A DNA stretch of 64,000 nt from Ketogulonicigenium vulgare WSH-001 (lineage in GTDB: Bacteria > Pseudomonadota > Alphaproteobacteria > Rhodobacterales > Rhodobacteraceae). The stretch is from assembly GCF_000223375.1 (NCBI RefSeq), contig NC_017384.1, positions 1,552,501 through 1,616,500 on the forward strand. Reading direction: 5' to 3'. Shown here in pieces: positions 51,534 to 61,235 of this stretch (positions are counted from its first letter, which is position 1; the number at the start of each line of letters is the position of its first letter). A model generated the notes under the pieces. That model was not told the DNA's origin and did not search any database. It saw only the letters and a list, made by a program, of their open reading frames with translations. The position numbers and the translations under genes are program-made.

Positions 51534-52466
51534 TTAGGAATTAACGATTGGCTCGCCAACTCTCTTAATTTCCCACTCTAGCGTGATGCCGCTTGCGTCG
51601 TAAACAGCTTTTCGAACGCGCTCGCCCAAACCCTCGAGGTCGGCAGCACTTGCCCCACCGGCATTGGTCAGGAAATTGGCATGTTTGGGGTTCATGATCG
51701 CGCCACCAAGGGTTGCGCCGCGCATGCCTGCGTCGTCGATCAGCTTCCACGCCTTCAGATCATGGACGTCATCCGCCTTGCCGGTCGAGGAAAACCCCGC
51801 CGGATTGCGAAAGGTCGATCCCGCCGTGCGATCCTTGCTGGGCTGGGTTTCATCGCGCTTTTTCAGCTGCGCGTCCATTGTGGCGTGCAAATCCTCGGGC
51901 GCGGCGGCGGGGGCATTGAATACAGCCTCGACCACGACGGCGCCGTCCGGCAGCGCGCTTTGGCGATAGGCCAGGCCAAGGCCCTTGGCGGCGATCACCT
52001 GCCGCTCGCCCGTGCGGGTAATCACGGTCACCTCGATCAAGCGGTCGGCAACATATTGCCCATAACAGCCTGCATTCATTGCAACAGCGCCGCCAATCGT
52101 GCCGGGAATGGTGCGCAGGAAGGTCAGATCCAGCCCCGCATCCGCCGCCTTGCGCGCCACAAAAGAATCAAGCGCGGCTGCACCTGCGCGCACGACGCCG
52201 CCTTCCTCAATCGTAATGCCGTTAAAGCCGCGCCCCATGCGGATCACCACGCCGCGCATCCCGCCATCGCGCACGATCAGGTTCGACCCAACGCCCATGG
52301 TGAACACCGGCACATCGGCAGGCAGTGCGCTGAGGAAATCCGCCAGATCATCGTGATCGGCGGGCTGGAACAGCCAATCCGCGGGCCCCCCAACGCGCAT
52401 CCATGTCAGATCGCCCAAAGGCCGGTCAGCGGTCAGCGTGCCGCGCACGGATGGCATATCAGTCAT
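51534..52466 (-). CDS. murB: UDP-N-acetylenolpyruvoylglucosamine reductase
   Basis: FAD enzyme reducing UDP-GlcNAc-enolpyruvate to UDP-MurNAc. From the ATG at 52466 it has 310 residues (type I size). It shows [13 protein letters not shown], the FAD segment [33 protein letters not shown], and AGSTFRNP with the catalytic Ser. It overlaps the murC stop by 8 bp. A further ATG at 52457 is an equally possible start; neither has a strong SD. Confidence 0.96.
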   Translation of the reverse strand: MTDMPSVRGTLTADRPLGDLTWMRVGGPADWLFQPADHDDLADFLSALPADVPVFTMGVGSNLIVRDGGMRGVVIRMGRGFNGITIEEGGVVRAGAAALDSFVARKAADAGLDLTFLRTIPGTIGGAVAMNAGCYGQYVADRLIEVTVITRTGERQVIAAKGLGLAYRQSALPDGAVVVEAVFNAPAAAPEDLHATMDAQLKKRDETQPSKDRTAGSTFRNPAGFSSTGKADDVHDLKAWKLIDDAGMRGATLGGAIMNPKHANFLTNAGGASAADLEGLGERVRKAVYDASGITLEWEIKRVGEPIVNS

Positions 52467-53871
52467 GCGCCAGCGCCTTTGGCAGGTTATAGGCCCAAGC
52501 GGAAATCGTCCCTGCCCCAAGGCATACGAGCATATCGCCGGGCGCCATATACTTGCGCACGACATCGGCCAGATCAGCCTCGGATGTCACAGCAAAGGCA
52601 TGGGGATGGCCGTGGGCGGTGATGCCCGCGACCAAATCGTCGCGGCTGGCGCCCGGGATCGGATCTTCGCCCGCCGCGTATACATCGGTGATCCCGACAT
52701 AATCGGCCAGATCGAAGCAAGCGCTGAATTCGTCGAACAGATGCGCAAGGCGCGAATAGCGGTGCGGCTGATGCACGGCGACGACCTTGCCACTGGTGGC
52801 TTGGCGCGCGGCGCGCATGACTGCCGCAATCTCGACCGGGTGGTGACCGTAATCGTCGATGATCGTAATACCATCAACTTCGGCCACCTTGGTAAAGCGC
52901 CGCCCGACACCGGCAAATCCCGCCAGCGCCGCACTGATCGCATCGTGATCCATCCCCAAGTGCCGCGCAACAGCCACAGCCGCCAGCGCGTTCGAGACGT
53001 TATGATCGCCGGGCATTGGCAGGGTGCAGCCCGCAATCACACCATCGGGCAGCGCGATATCGAAATGGGCCTGTCCCTTTTCATAGGTCAGGTTCACCGC
53101 GCGAATATCCGCATCTTCGTTAAAACCAAAGGTCACCACACGGCGGTCGGTGACGCGTGCGGCCAGCGCCCGCACCTCGGGGTGGTCGGTGCACAGGACG
53201 GCAAGACCATAGAAGGGGATTTGCGTCACGAAATCGGTAAAGCCTTTGCGCAACGCCTCGATCGTGCCCCAATGCTCCATATGTTCGGGGTCGATATTGG
53301 TCACGATCGCGATCGTCGTCGGCAGGCGGATAAAGGTGCCGTCGGACTCGTCCGCCTCGACCACCATCCATTCGCCCTGCCCCACCCGCGCGTTCGAGCC
53401 ATAGGCGTGGATAATGCCGCCATTCACTACCGTGGGATCAATGCCGCCCGCATCCAGCAGCGTCGCAACCATCGTAGTCGTCGTCGTCTTGCCATGCGTC
53501 CCGGCAACCGAGACATTGGACTTCAGGCGCATAAGTTCCGCCAGCATATCGGCGCGGCGCACCACGGGAATGCCGCGTGCGCGCGCCGCGTCCAGCTCGG
53601 GGTTACCCGCCTTAATCGCGCTAGAGATCACCAGCACGCCAGCGCCGTCGATATTCTCGGCCCGCTGACCGGTGAAAATCGTGGCGCCGAGGCCCGCCAG
53701 CCGTTCTGTAATCGCGCTGGATTTCAGATCCGATCCCTGCACCTGATAGCCAAGGGTCAGCAGCACCTCGGCAATACCGGACATGCCAATTCCCCCGATG
53801 CCGACGAAATGAAGGGGGCCGACATCTTTGGGCATTCTCATTCCGGGCACGGCTGGCACTGCGGGCAACAT
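52459..53871 (-). CDS. murC: UDP-N-acetylmuramate:L-alanine ligase
   Basis: Adds L-Ala to UDP-MurNAc. The 470 residues have the N-terminal nucleotide-binding [18 protein letters not shown], the ATP loop [17 protein letters not shown] near 115, [10 protein letters not shown], the [11 protein letters not shown] motif and the C-terminal [10 protein letters not shown] and [12 protein letters not shown] [24 protein letters not shown] precedes the ATG; murG is 2 bp upstream. Confidence 0.97.
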   Translation of the reverse strand: MLPAVPAVPGMRMPKDVGPLHFVGIGGIGMSGIAEVLLTLGYQVQGSDLKSSAITERLAGLGATIFTGQRAENIDGAGVLVISSAIKAGNPELDAARARGIPVVRRADMLAELMRLKSNVSVAGTHGKTTTTTMVATLLDAGGIDPTVVNGGIIHAYGSNARVGQGEWMVVEADESDGTFIRLPTTIAIVTNIDPEHMEHWGTIEALRKGFTDFVTQIPFYGLAVLCTDHPEVRALAARVTDRRVVTFGFNEDADIRAVNLTYEKGQAHFDIALPDGVIAGCTLPMPGDHNVSNALAAVAVARHLGMDHDAISAALAGFAGVGRRFTKVAEVDGITIIDDYGHHPVEIAAVMRAARQATSGKVVAVHQPHRYSRLAHLFDEFSACFDLADYVGITDVYAAGEDPIPGASRDDLVAGITAHGHPHAFAVTSEADLADVVRKYMAPGDMLVCLGAGTISAWAYNLPKALAHD

Positions 53872-53873
53872 CT

Positions 53874-54998
53874 TTATTCCTTTGCTTCACTCACGGCGTA
53901 TTTAGCGGGTTTCGCCAGCCCTTCAACCAGTTCGACCAACCGGTCGGTGGCGTCAGGGCGTCCCTGCGCCAATGTCGCCCGCGCCATAGCCAGCGCCTTT
54001 GGCGGATCGCTGAGGATGCCTTCCAATAGCTGCGACAGGGCATCAACCTCAAAGCTGCGCTCGGGCAGCAAAGCGGCGGCACCTTGCTGAACAAGGCCTG
54101 CGGCATTGGCGGTCTGATGATCGCCCGTCGCGGCGGCAAAGGGCACCAGAATGGCGGGGCGGCCAATCACGGTCAGATCGGCAATGGTCGATGCGCCTGC
54201 GCGGGTGATAACGATCTGCGCCTCGCTCATCCGGGTCGGGATATCGTTAAAGAACGGCGCGATTTCGGCGGGGATCGCCTCGGCCGCATAAAGCGCGGTG
54301 ACGCGGTCGATATCCTCGGGACGGGCCTGCTGCGAGACGCGGATATTATGGCGCAGCGGCATTGGCAGCGCGGCAATCGCGGGCGGCACGACATCCGCCA
54401 GAATGCGCGCGCCTTGACTGCCGCCAATGATCAGCACCGACATCGGATAATCGCCGGGCTGGATATAGGGCGCGCCCGCCCGCAGCAGGACCGAGGCGCG
54501 GACGGGGTTGCCGGTATGAATACCCTCGACCCCCTTGGGCAGATCGGTCGGCCAGGTGCCGCAGGCCACAGCATTCACGCGCGGCGCAAAGACCCGGTTC
54601 ACCCGGCCCAGCACGCCGTTTTGTTCGTGGATCATGCGCGGCAGACGCAGCAGCCAGGCCGCCGCCATCGCGGGAATCGACGGATAGCCGCCAAACCCGA
54701 CCACCACGGCAGGGCGCTGCGCAATCATCTGCGCGACAGCCGAGATCACCCCCGCGCCAATGGCAAAGGGCGCCAGCAGCTTGCCCAGCACCCCTTTGCG
54801 CGCGAAAGTGCCGGATTTCAGTTGCACAATTTCAACCGCACTGGGAAAGCCGCCGACATAGCGCGCACCGCGCGCATCCGTGGTCAGACGCACACGCCAG
54901 CCGCGGGCCAGCATCGCCTCGGCTAGGGCCTGCGCGGGGAACATATGGCCGCCGGTGCCACCGGCGGCGATAATCAAAAGCGGCGATCTATCAGCCAT
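53874..54998 (-). CDS. murG: MurG glycosyltransferase (lipid II synthase)
   Basis: Adds GlcNAc from UDP-GlcNAc to lipid I. The 374-residue GT-B protein has [21 protein letters not shown] at the N-terminus, [28 protein letters not shown], and the donor-site [12 protein letters not shown] with [24 protein letters not shown]. It abuts the ftsW stop directly. Confidence 0.97.
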   Translation of the reverse strand: MADRSPLLIIAAGGTGGHMFPAQALAEAMLARGWRVRLTTDARGARYVGGFPSAVEIVQLKSGTFARKGVLGKLLAPFAIGAGVISAVAQMIAQRPAVVVGFGGYPSIPAMAAAWLLRLPRMIHEQNGVLGRVNRVFAPRVNAVACGTWPTDLPKGVEGIHTGNPVRASVLLRAGAPYIQPGDYPMSVLIIGGSQGARILADVVPPAIAALPMPLRHNIRVSQQARPEDIDRVTALYAAEAIPAEIAPFFNDIPTRMSEAQIVITRAGASTIADLTVIGRPAILVPFAAATGDHQTANAAGLVQQGAAALLPERSFEVDALSQLLEGILSDPPKALAMARATLAQGRPDATDRLVELVEGLAKPAKYAVSEAKE

Positions 54999-56171
54999 TT
55001 ATCGGCGCCCCTGACGCAACAGAATATCTCCGATCAAACCCTGCGGGCGGGCGCGGGTCAGTGCCATCAGCATCCCCACGGACAGCCCTGCGGCCATCAG
55101 CGACGAGCCGCCATAGCTGACGAACGGCAACGTCATCCCCTTGGCCGGCAGCAGGCGCACCGCAACGCCCATATTGATCATGGCCTGCACCCCGAAAACG
55201 GTCGCAAGACCGGTGCCCGCCAGACGGATAAAGGGATCGCGCTCGCGCATCAGGCGAAACAGCGAGCGCACAACGATAACCAAAAACAGCAGGATGATCG
55301 CACCGACCAGCAACAGGCCGTATTCTTCGGCAGCGACGGCGATGATAAAGTCGGTATGCGCATCGGGCAGCGACCATTTCACTTGGCCCTGCCCCACACC
55401 GACACCAAAGAAGCCGCCCTCGCGGATCGCATTGGTGGCAAAACCGATCTGGCTGCGCGGGTCGAATTCCTCGGCCAAAAAGCTGTTAATCCGCCGCGCG
55501 AAGTGGTCCGAGCTGTTATAGGCGATCACACCGCCGCCCGCGACGATGCCTGCAAGGCCCATCAACAGCACCATCGGCGCGCCCGCCACGAAATACATCA
55601 CAGTCCAGGTAAAGATGATCAGCGCCGCTTGGCCAAAGTCTGGCTGCAGTGCCAGCATGATGACAATAACAGCGGTCAGCAGCAGCGAAATGCGCTTGCC
55701 GGGCGGTCCGCCCTCTTGCCCGCCCGCAACCAGCAGCCAAGCGGTCACGACGATAAAGAACGGCTTGAGCACTTCGGACGGCTGGAAACTGGCCACCCCC
55801 AGCGAAAACCACCGCACCGCACCCTTGCCAAAGTCAGTGCCGACAAAAGGCAGCGCCGCCAGCGAGGCAAAAGCAAAAACGAATCCCACCACCCCAAGGC
55901 GGCGGATCATCCGCGGCGACAGCATCGAGACCATCAGCATCAGCGTGATCGCCGCGATCCCAAAGACCGCCTGACGCACCACAAAATAGAATGAGTCGAG
56001 CTCTAGCCGCTGCGCCAGCGGGGCCGAGGCCGCAAGCCCCAGCAATAGCCCCAGCGCGAATAGCACCAGAATGCATCCGAATGTCAGCTTGTCGATTGTG
56101 CGCCACCAGCGCGGCAGAACAGGGTCGCCGACCTGCTGCACCGCCGCCGCGCGATAGACCATGTCTGTCAT
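54999..56171 (-). CDS. ftsW: FtsW, SEDS-family septal glycosyltransferase
   Basis: Peptidoglycan polymerase working with FtsI. The 390 residues have about ten membrane segments and SEDS motifs: LQPDFGQAALI, and the C-terminal LPAKGMTLPFVSYGGSSLMA. It is the first gene of the distal dcw block. The region to the divergent gene at 56324 must hold the block's promoter. murD, its usual upstream neighbour, is absent. Confidence 0.96.
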   Translation of the reverse strand: MTDMVYRAAAVQQVGDPVLPRWWRTIDKLTFGCILVLFALGLLLGLAASAPLAQRLELDSFYFVVRQAVFGIAAITLMLMVSMLSPRMIRRLGVVGFVFAFASLAALPFVGTDFGKGAVRWFSLGVASFQPSEVLKPFFIVVTAWLLVAGGQEGGPPGKRISLLLTAVIVIMLALQPDFGQAALIIFTWTVMYFVAGAPMVLLMGLAGIVAGGGVIAYNSSDHFARRINSFLAEEFDPRSQIGFATNAIREGGFFGVGVGQGQVKWSLPDAHTDFIIAVAAEEYGLLLVGAIILLFLVIVVRSLFRLMRERDPFIRLAGTGLATVFGVQAMINMGVAVRLLPAKGMTLPFVSYGGSSLMAAGLSVGMLMALTRARPQGLIGDILLRQGRR

Positions 56172-56323
56172 GGTATCACCGCTCTCCGCCTGAAAATGCC
56201 TCGAAACCGCCCGTTTTCCGGGTCTGTCCGGTCAGGATAGCGCGAACAGGCCCGTCGATCCAGCGCAAAAGCCAGTGTAAAGCGGCCTCTTGCGCCGCGC
56301 GCGCGGTCAAGGCATCAGGGCTT

Positions 56324-57505
56324 ATGCAGGTGAATACATTGATCATTGGTGCCGGTGCTGCCGGTCTTTATTGCGCCGCCCATGCGGGTCCCGGCACGTT
56401 GCTGGTTGATCACGCGCGCGCGCCGGGCGAAAAGATCCGGATCTCAGGTGGCGGGCGCTGCAATTTCACCAATATCCATGCGGCCCCGCAAAACTACATC
56501 AGCCAGAACCCGCATTTCGTGAAATCCGCGCTGTCGCGCCACAGCGCCGCCGATTTCCTGGCGCTGGTCGAGGCGCACCGCATCCCCTGGCACGAGAAAA
56601 CGCTGGGACAGCTGTTCTGCGACCGCTCGGCCAAGGATATCATCGCCATGCTGACCAGTATGGTCGAACGCGCGGGCGCGGCCCTGTGGCTGGAAACCTC
56701 GGTCGTCGATGTGGCGCATGACGGCACCCATTTCCGCGTCACGCTGGAACAGGCAGGCGAGCGGACGCAGGTCACCGCGCAAAATCTGGTGCTGGCCAGT
56801 GGCGGCAAATCCATTCCCAAAATGGGCGCGACGGGCTTTGCCTATCGCGTGGCCGAGGATTTTGGCCTGCCGGTGACCGAAACCACCCCAGGCCTTGTGC
56901 CCCTGACCTTTTCCGACAATCAGATGGCGCCGCTTGCGGGGGTCGCAACGCCCGTCATCGCCCGCGCCGCGCGCGGCCCTGCCTTCCCCGAGGCGCTGCT
57001 GTTCACCCATCGCGGCCTGTCAGGCCCGACGATTTTGCAGATCAGCAGCTATTGGCAGGCGGGCGAGGATATCGCGATCAACCTGCTGCCCGGCGCACCA
57101 GTGATCGACCAATTGCGCGCGCAGCGCAAAGGCGCGGGCGCGAAATCTATCGCCAGCGTGCTAGGCGGCCTGCTGCCGCGTAAACTGGTGGATGTGCTGT
57201 TGGAAGACTGGGGCCTTGGCGGCAATTACGCCGATCTGTCCGACAAAGCGCTGCAGGACATGGCCCAGCGCCTTGGCGATTGGCAGTTGCGCCCGACGGG
57301 ATCTGAAGGGTATCGCACCGCCGAAGTCACCATCGGCGGCATCGACACCAATGCGCTGTCGTCCCGCACGATGGAGGCAAAGGCCGTCCCCGGCCTTTAC
57401 TGCATCGGTGAATGCGTGGATGTGACCGGCTGGCTCGGCGGCTATAATTTCCAATGGGCGTGGTCATCCGCCCATGCCGCCGCCATGGCCATATCGGGCC
57501 GCTGA
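56324..57505 (+). CDS. NAD(P)/FAD-dependent oxidoreductase, BaiN/HI0933 (YhiN) family
   Basis: A 393-residue flavoprotein: Rossmann motif LIIGAGAAGLYCAAHAG at the start, the family signature GEKIRISGGGRCNFTN, LVLASGGKSIPKMGATGFAY, GLSGPTILQISSYW and the C-terminal GLYCIGECVDVTGWLGGYNFQWAWSSAHAAA. The family is common in bacteria but its physiological substrate is mostly unknown; one gut-bacterial member acts on bile acids. The ATG at 56324 gives the family start; the frame is open further upstream but overlaps ftsW. Confidence 0.9.
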   Translation: MQVNTLIIGAGAAGLYCAAHAGPGTLLVDHARAPGEKIRISGGGRCNFTNIHAAPQNYISQNPHFVKSALSRHSAADFLALVEAHRIPWHEKTLGQLFCDRSAKDIIAMLTSMVERAGAALWLETSVVDVAHDGTHFRVTLEQAGERTQVTAQNLVLASGGKSIPKMGATGFAYRVAEDFGLPVTETTPGLVPLTFSDNQMAPLAGVATPVIARAARGPAFPEALLFTHRGLSGPTILQISSYWQAGEDIAINLLPGAPVIDQLRAQRKGAGAKSIASVLGGLLPRKLVDVLLEDWGLGGNYADLSDKALQDMAQRLGDWQLRPTGSEGYRTAEVTIGGIDTNALSSRTMEAKAVPGLYCIGECVDVTGWLGGYNFQWAWSSAHAAAMAISGR

Positions 57506-57754
57506 TTACATCCCAAGCGCTTGTTTATAAAGGTCGAGGATCGCTTCTTCTTCGGCCAGATCATTCTGATCACGCTTGCGCAGGGCGATGATCTTACGCA
57601 GGACTTTGGTGTCGTAACCGCGGCCTTTGGCCTCGGCCATGACCTCTTTCAACTGCTCGGCCACATATTTCTTTTCAGCCTCAAGCGTTTCATAGCGCTC
57701 GACGATCGAGCGGATTTCATCGGCGGCAACGCTGGTGCTGGTGATATCGGACAT
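57506..57754 (-). CDS. gapR: GapR-family DNA-binding protein (DUF2312/UPF0335)
   Basis: An 82-residue helical protein matching GapR, the alphaproteobacterial nucleoid protein that binds overtwisted DNA ahead of forks and polymerases. It shows DEIRSIVERYETLEAEKKYVAEQLKEV, then KGRGYDTKVLRKIIALRKRD. The ATG at 57754 has AGGGAAA; the longer frame to 57826 is unsupported. It converges with the flavoprotein gene end to end. Confidence 0.92.
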   Translation of the reverse strand: MSDITSTSVAADEIRSIVERYETLEAEKKYVAEQLKEVMAEAKGRGYDTKVLRKIIALRKRDQNDLAEEEAILDLYKQALGM

Positions 57755-57886
57755 GGGTTTCCCTGAAGGCTTGATCTGCTGAAATGGTGATGCAGACGTC
57801 CTACAACCTGCGCCGCGCGCCCGCAACGGCTTGCGCTGCGCCGATGCAGCCGCTAGGCGAGATCAAGCAATCAAAGGGGAAATGCC

Positions 57887-58102
57887 ATGCAAAGCTTGAT
57901 CTGGATCGGAGCGATCGTCACCCTGAGCGGCCTTGCGGGCGTGGTATGGACGCTGGTGCAGGTGCTGGGCGCGCGCCGCCGTGGCGCCTCGCCCGAGGCG
58001 CTGCAAGAAGTCGTGAAAAAGGTCGCGCCGGTCAATCTTGGCGCGTTCTTTTTGTCATTTATCGGTTTGATGCTGGTGGTTGTCGGCCTGATCCTGCGCT
58101 GA
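57887..58102 (+). CDS. Small membrane protein, unknown function
   Basis: A 71-residue protein with two membrane segments (about 3-26 and 49-70) joined by a basic loop (GARRRGASPEALQEVVKKV). AAGGGGAAA lies at good distance before the ATG, which argues it is real. I do not recognise a named family. Its last 48 bp overlap the end of the ArsR-type gene on the other strand. Confidence 0.65.
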   Translation: MQSLIWIGAIVTLSGLAGVVWTLVQVLGARRRGASPEALQEVVKKVAPVNLGAFFLSFIGLMLVVVGLILR

Positions 58103-58462
58103 GACAGCCATCTGAGAGGCAGCAATCTGCGCCACAGCCTGCGCAAGGCCTGCAAGCACAGCCTGCAACCGCGGGTCGGCGATGGAATAGACCATCTGCC
58201 GTCCTGCACGCGCACAGGTCACCACACCCTCGCTGCGCATCCGCGCCAACTGACCTGAGACATAGGCTTGGCTTGCGCCCAGATTATCCTCAAGCTGCGA
58301 GACACAACATGCGCCGCTGTTCAGCGCGCATAGAATACGCAAGCGCTGCGGGTTGGACAGCACACGAAACACATCGGACGCGCCTTCGGCGACGGCCGCA
58401 AGGGCAGCCATATCAGCGCAGTAACGCGACTTTTCGTCGATATGTTCGCTTTGTATCTCCAT
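58055..58462 (-). CDS. ArsR/SmtB-family transcriptional regulator
   Basis: A 135-residue winged-helix regulator: RVLSNPQRLRILCALNSG, recognition region LGASQAYVSGQLARMRSEG and beta-wing VTCARAGRQMVYSIADPRL. It has five cysteines (one near residue 15, one before NSG, a CC pair in GACCVSQ and one in VTCAR), so a thiol or metal sensor is likely, but no standard metal-site pattern is clear. The His/Gln-rich tail is odd. Target genes unknown; the nearest divergent gene is none of the usual resistance genes. Confidence 0.85.
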   Translation of the reverse strand: MEIQSEHIDEKSRYCADMAALAAVAEGASDVFRVLSNPQRLRILCALNSGACCVSQLEDNLGASQAYVSGQLARMRSEGVVTCARAGRQMVYSIADPRLQAVLAGLAQAVAQIAASQMAVSAQDQADNHQHQTDK

Positions 58463-58522
58463 GACCGCTACCTAAGCATCGGTCCGGTGGCAATCAACGG
58501 GGCTGGTTGATTAACCGCGAGA

Positions 58523-59509
58523 TTACCCCGCAAGGCTTGCGCGGTTTTCCCAGCCCTTGCCCCCTAGCGCTTCCATATCTTCCAGCGCGAGCGGCGCCGC
58601 ACCCTCTTTCATCCGGATCGCGCGCATCCCGCCCGCCTTACCCAATTGGCCCGTGCCAACCGGCGTATCCGCCACCCCCACCAGCCGCACAGCGGCTAGG
58701 CTTGCGCCGGGCATCATGACCACATCACCCGCGGCCCACCCCTCGATCTGCGACAGCGGCAGGCGCATCCGGTGCAGCACGGCCTGCAGATCTACCGCCG
58801 CGCCCATGACATTGCGGTTGATCGACAGCGACCAACCTGCATGGCGGGAACGGCTGGCCTCGACCGCGCGGGCGGGGGCATCCTCGGCCAATTTGCGGCG
58901 CTGCGCGACAGCGGCACGGGCCCCCTCGACCGGCAGCAGCAGGACCAGACTGCCGGCGCGCTCGGCACTGATTCCGACCCCGATCCGCATCTGGCGATAG
59001 GCGCCATGGCTGAGGGCAAAAGCCGCATCGCGCCCCCCCGAGAATGGCCGATCACAAACGACCCCCTCGACCCAGGCTTGCACCGACCACCCACTGGTGG
59101 GCGCGGCCAAAGCCTCGGCAATCAGATCGGTGATACAGCGATCCGCGACGGGTTGGCACAACACCTCATCCACCGAGGTGCGCGGACGCTCTGGCATGCT
59201 GGCATGATATGGCTCGCCCAGGGTCTGCGCCTCGACCACCGCCATGCGCAACTGGGCATCAAAGGCCATAAGGCCGACGATATCGCCATCGCAAACCAGC
59301 GAAAACAGGATCATCCCGTCGGGCAGCGCGGGCAGGATATCGTCCAGCACCCCCTCGCCCACATCTGGCAATGCCAGCGTCGCGCGCAGGCCGCCAACCT
59401 CGGTCAGCGCGCGCGCAAAGGACTGACGCAGCACGCGCTGCGGCTGCGCGCCGCCCATGGGGATATGCGGCCTGCCGCGTCCCAGCATGGTTTTAAGCCC
59501 ACCCGCCAT
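58523..59509 (-). CDS. Orphan FliM/FliN C-terminal-domain protein
   Basis: A 328-residue protein with a FliM-like middle part and a C-terminal SpoA (FliM/FliN switch) domain (about 235-300: VDLQAVLHRMRLPLSQIEGWAAGDVVMMPG). It lacks the FliM N-terminal CheY-binding motif. No flagellar or type III secretion gene is nearby. AGGGGGT precedes the ATG at 59509; TTG at 59536 is an alternative. It sits downstream of dgt, and function is unknown. Confidence 0.78.
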   Translation of the reverse strand: MAGGLKTMLGRGRPHIPMGGAQPQRVLRQSFARALTEVGGLRATLALPDVGEGVLDDILPALPDGMILFSLVCDGDIVGLMAFDAQLRMAVVEAQTLGEPYHASMPERPRTSVDEVLCQPVADRCITDLIAEALAAPTSGWSVQAWVEGVVCDRPFSGGRDAAFALSHGAYRQMRIGVGISAERAGSLVLLLPVEGARAAVAQRRKLAEDAPARAVEASRSRHAGWSLSINRNVMGAAVDLQAVLHRMRLPLSQIEGWAAGDVVMMPGASLAAVRLVGVADTPVGTGQLGKAGGMRAIRMKEGAAPLALEDMEALGGKGWENRASLAG

Positions 59510-59563
59510 ATGCACCCCCTGTCCGTTCCGAAACAAGATAAGGCAGGGGGCGTAAACAGCGCC

Positions 59564-60772
59564 TTAAAGAATGCGCAGCGCGCGCGTGCGGTCGGTCATA
59601 TCCTCGTCCACCAATCGCGCATAGGTCTCGATGGCGAAACGGTCGGTCATGCCTGCGATGTAATCGGACACGATCCGCGCAAGCGCCTGTTGATCCTGCG
59701 CTTTTTCGACATCAGCGCGCCACTGGCGGGGCAGCTCATCCGGCTGCTCCATGAACAGCGGGAACAGCGTCTCGATGACTTTGGTGGCCTCTTGCCGCAT
59801 CATCACAACGCCCGGCGCACGATACATACGGGTGAACAAGAACCCCCGGATCACCTTCAGATCAGCCCAGAGCCCGTCCGAGAATCGCACCATCGCCCGG
59901 CCCGCATGTCGCACATCATCGGCCGTCTGGGGCTGCAACTCGGCCAGATTGGTGCGGGTCACATGGATCACATCCTCGACCAAGACACCAAAGAACCGGC
60001 GCAGCGCCTCGTGCCGGCGGCGATAATAGTTCAGGCCGGGGTATTTGCGGTCAACTTCGGCGAAGCAATCTTGCAAGATCGGCAGCTCGGCCAGCTCATC
60101 GGTCGAGAACAGCTCGGCCCGCAGCCCATCGTGCAGGTCGTGGTGGTTATAGGCGATATCATCGGCCAGCGCGGCGGCCTGCGCCTCGGCACTGGCATAG
60201 GTGTGCAGATCCAGCGGGTGGCGGGCATCATAATCCGCAAGGGCGAAGGCGACGGGCGCAGGCACCGGGCCGTTGTGCTTTGCAATCCCCTCTAGCGTTT
60301 CCCATGTCAGGTTCAGCCCGTCGAAATCGGCGTAATGACGTTCCAACGATGTCACGATTTTGATCGCCTGCGCGTTGTGATCAAAGCCGCCGTAAGGTTT
60401 CATCAGCGCATCCAGCGCATCCTCGCCCGTATGACCAAAAGGTGTATGCCCGAGGTCATGGGCCAGCGCGACGGCCTCTGCCAGCTCTTGGTTCAGGCCG
60501 AACGAGCCTGCCAGCGTGCGCGCAACCTGCGCCACTTCGATCGAATGGGTCAGGCGCGTGCGAAAGTAATCGCCCTCATGCTCTAGAAAAACCTGGGTTT
60601 TATGCTTGAGGCGGCGGAAGGCAGATGAATGGATGATCCGGTCACGGTCGCGCTGGAAGGGCGAGCGGTGGATGCTCTCTTCCTCGGGGTAAAGACGTCC
60701 GCGCGTTCTGGCCGGGTCGGCGGCATAGGAGGCAAGTGTGCCGTAAGAGCCCTCGGGCCAGCTTGTGGTCAT
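59564..60772 (-). CDS. dgt: dGTP triphosphohydrolase-like HD protein (type 2)
   Basis: A 402-residue HD-domain dNTPase. It begins with the typical NxGRxxPE-like TRGRLYPEEESIHRSPFQRDRDRIIHSS, then RRLKHKTQVF, the metal site RTRLTHSIEVAQV and the HD core EAVALAHDLGHTPFGHTGEDAL, with a later DDIAYNHHDLHDG. Such proteins hydrolyse dNTPs to nucleoside and triphosphate; exact specificity is unknown. AAGGGAA precedes the ATG. Confidence 0.94.
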   Translation of the reverse strand: MTTSWPEGSYGTLASYAADPARTRGRLYPEEESIHRSPFQRDRDRIIHSSAFRRLKHKTQVFLEHEGDYFRTRLTHSIEVAQVARTLAGSFGLNQELAEAVALAHDLGHTPFGHTGEDALDALMKPYGGFDHNAQAIKIVTSLERHYADFDGLNLTWETLEGIAKHNGPVPAPVAFALADYDARHPLDLHTYASAEAQAAALADDIAYNHHDLHDGLRAELFSTDELAELPILQDCFAEVDRKYPGLNYYRRRHEALRRFFGVLVEDVIHVTRTNLAELQPQTADDVRHAGRAMVRFSDGLWADLKVIRGFLFTRMYRAPGVVMMRQEATKVIETLFPLFMEQPDELPRQWRADVEKAQDQQALARIVSDYIAGMTDRFAIETYARLVDEDMTDRTRALRIL

Positions 60773-60796
60773 GGCATTCCCTTCTTATATTAGCGG

Positions 60797-60820
60797 AGAC
60801 AGCCTATCTGATGGCTGTCT
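60797..60820. promoter_or_regulatory. Perfect inverted repeat between dgt and the Fe-S carrier gene
   Basis: AGACAGCC-TATCTGAT-GGCTGTCT, an 8-bp perfect inverted repeat with an 8-base centre, 25 bp upstream of dgt and 36 bp upstream of the divergent A-type carrier gene. It looks like a dimeric-repressor operator. I cannot match it to a named regulator. Confidence 0.5.
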
Positions 60821-60855
60821 GACCGCAAGTTCCAACCGATAGTTTAGGCTGTGCC

Positions 60856-61182
60856 ATGTTCACCCTGCCCCCGACTGTGACCCCTCGCGCATTTGAACGC
60901 CTTGCCCAGATTGGCGCGGCCAAACAGGGCAAAGCCCTGCGCGTTGCGGTGGAAGGCGGCGGATGTTCGGGTTTCCAATACCAGATCACGCTGGACGCAC
61001 CGCAGGGCGATGACCTTGTGCTAGAGGGCGCGGGCGAAAAGGTTGTGGTGGATCAGGTCTCGCTGCCGTTTCTGGCTTCGGCGCAGATCGACTTTTCCGA
61101 TGCGCTGATCGGCGCGCGCTTTGTGATCGAAAACCCGAACGCCAGCACATCCTGCGGCTGCGGCACGTCATTCTCGATCTAA
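60856..61182 (+). CDS. A-type iron-sulfur cluster carrier (HesB/IscA/ErpA)
   Basis: A 108-residue carrier that passes Fe-S clusters to apo-enzymes. The three conserved cysteines are in GGGCSGFQY near residue 36 and in TSCGCGTSF near the C-terminus. IscA, ErpA and SufA cannot be told apart confidently from sequence here; no isc or suf genes adjoin it, which mildly favours an ErpA role. A palindrome lies in its promoter region. Confidence 0.93.
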   Translation: MFTLPPTVTPRAFERLAQIGAAKQGKALRVAVEGGGCSGFQYQITLDAPQGDDLVLEGAGEKVVVDQVSLPFLASAQIDFSDALIGARFVIENPNASTSCGCGTSFSI

Positions 61183-61235
61183 GCTTGTGCGCGGTTGCCC
61201 TGCGCGCCATAACGGCGAAAAGATCGGGGTAAACC

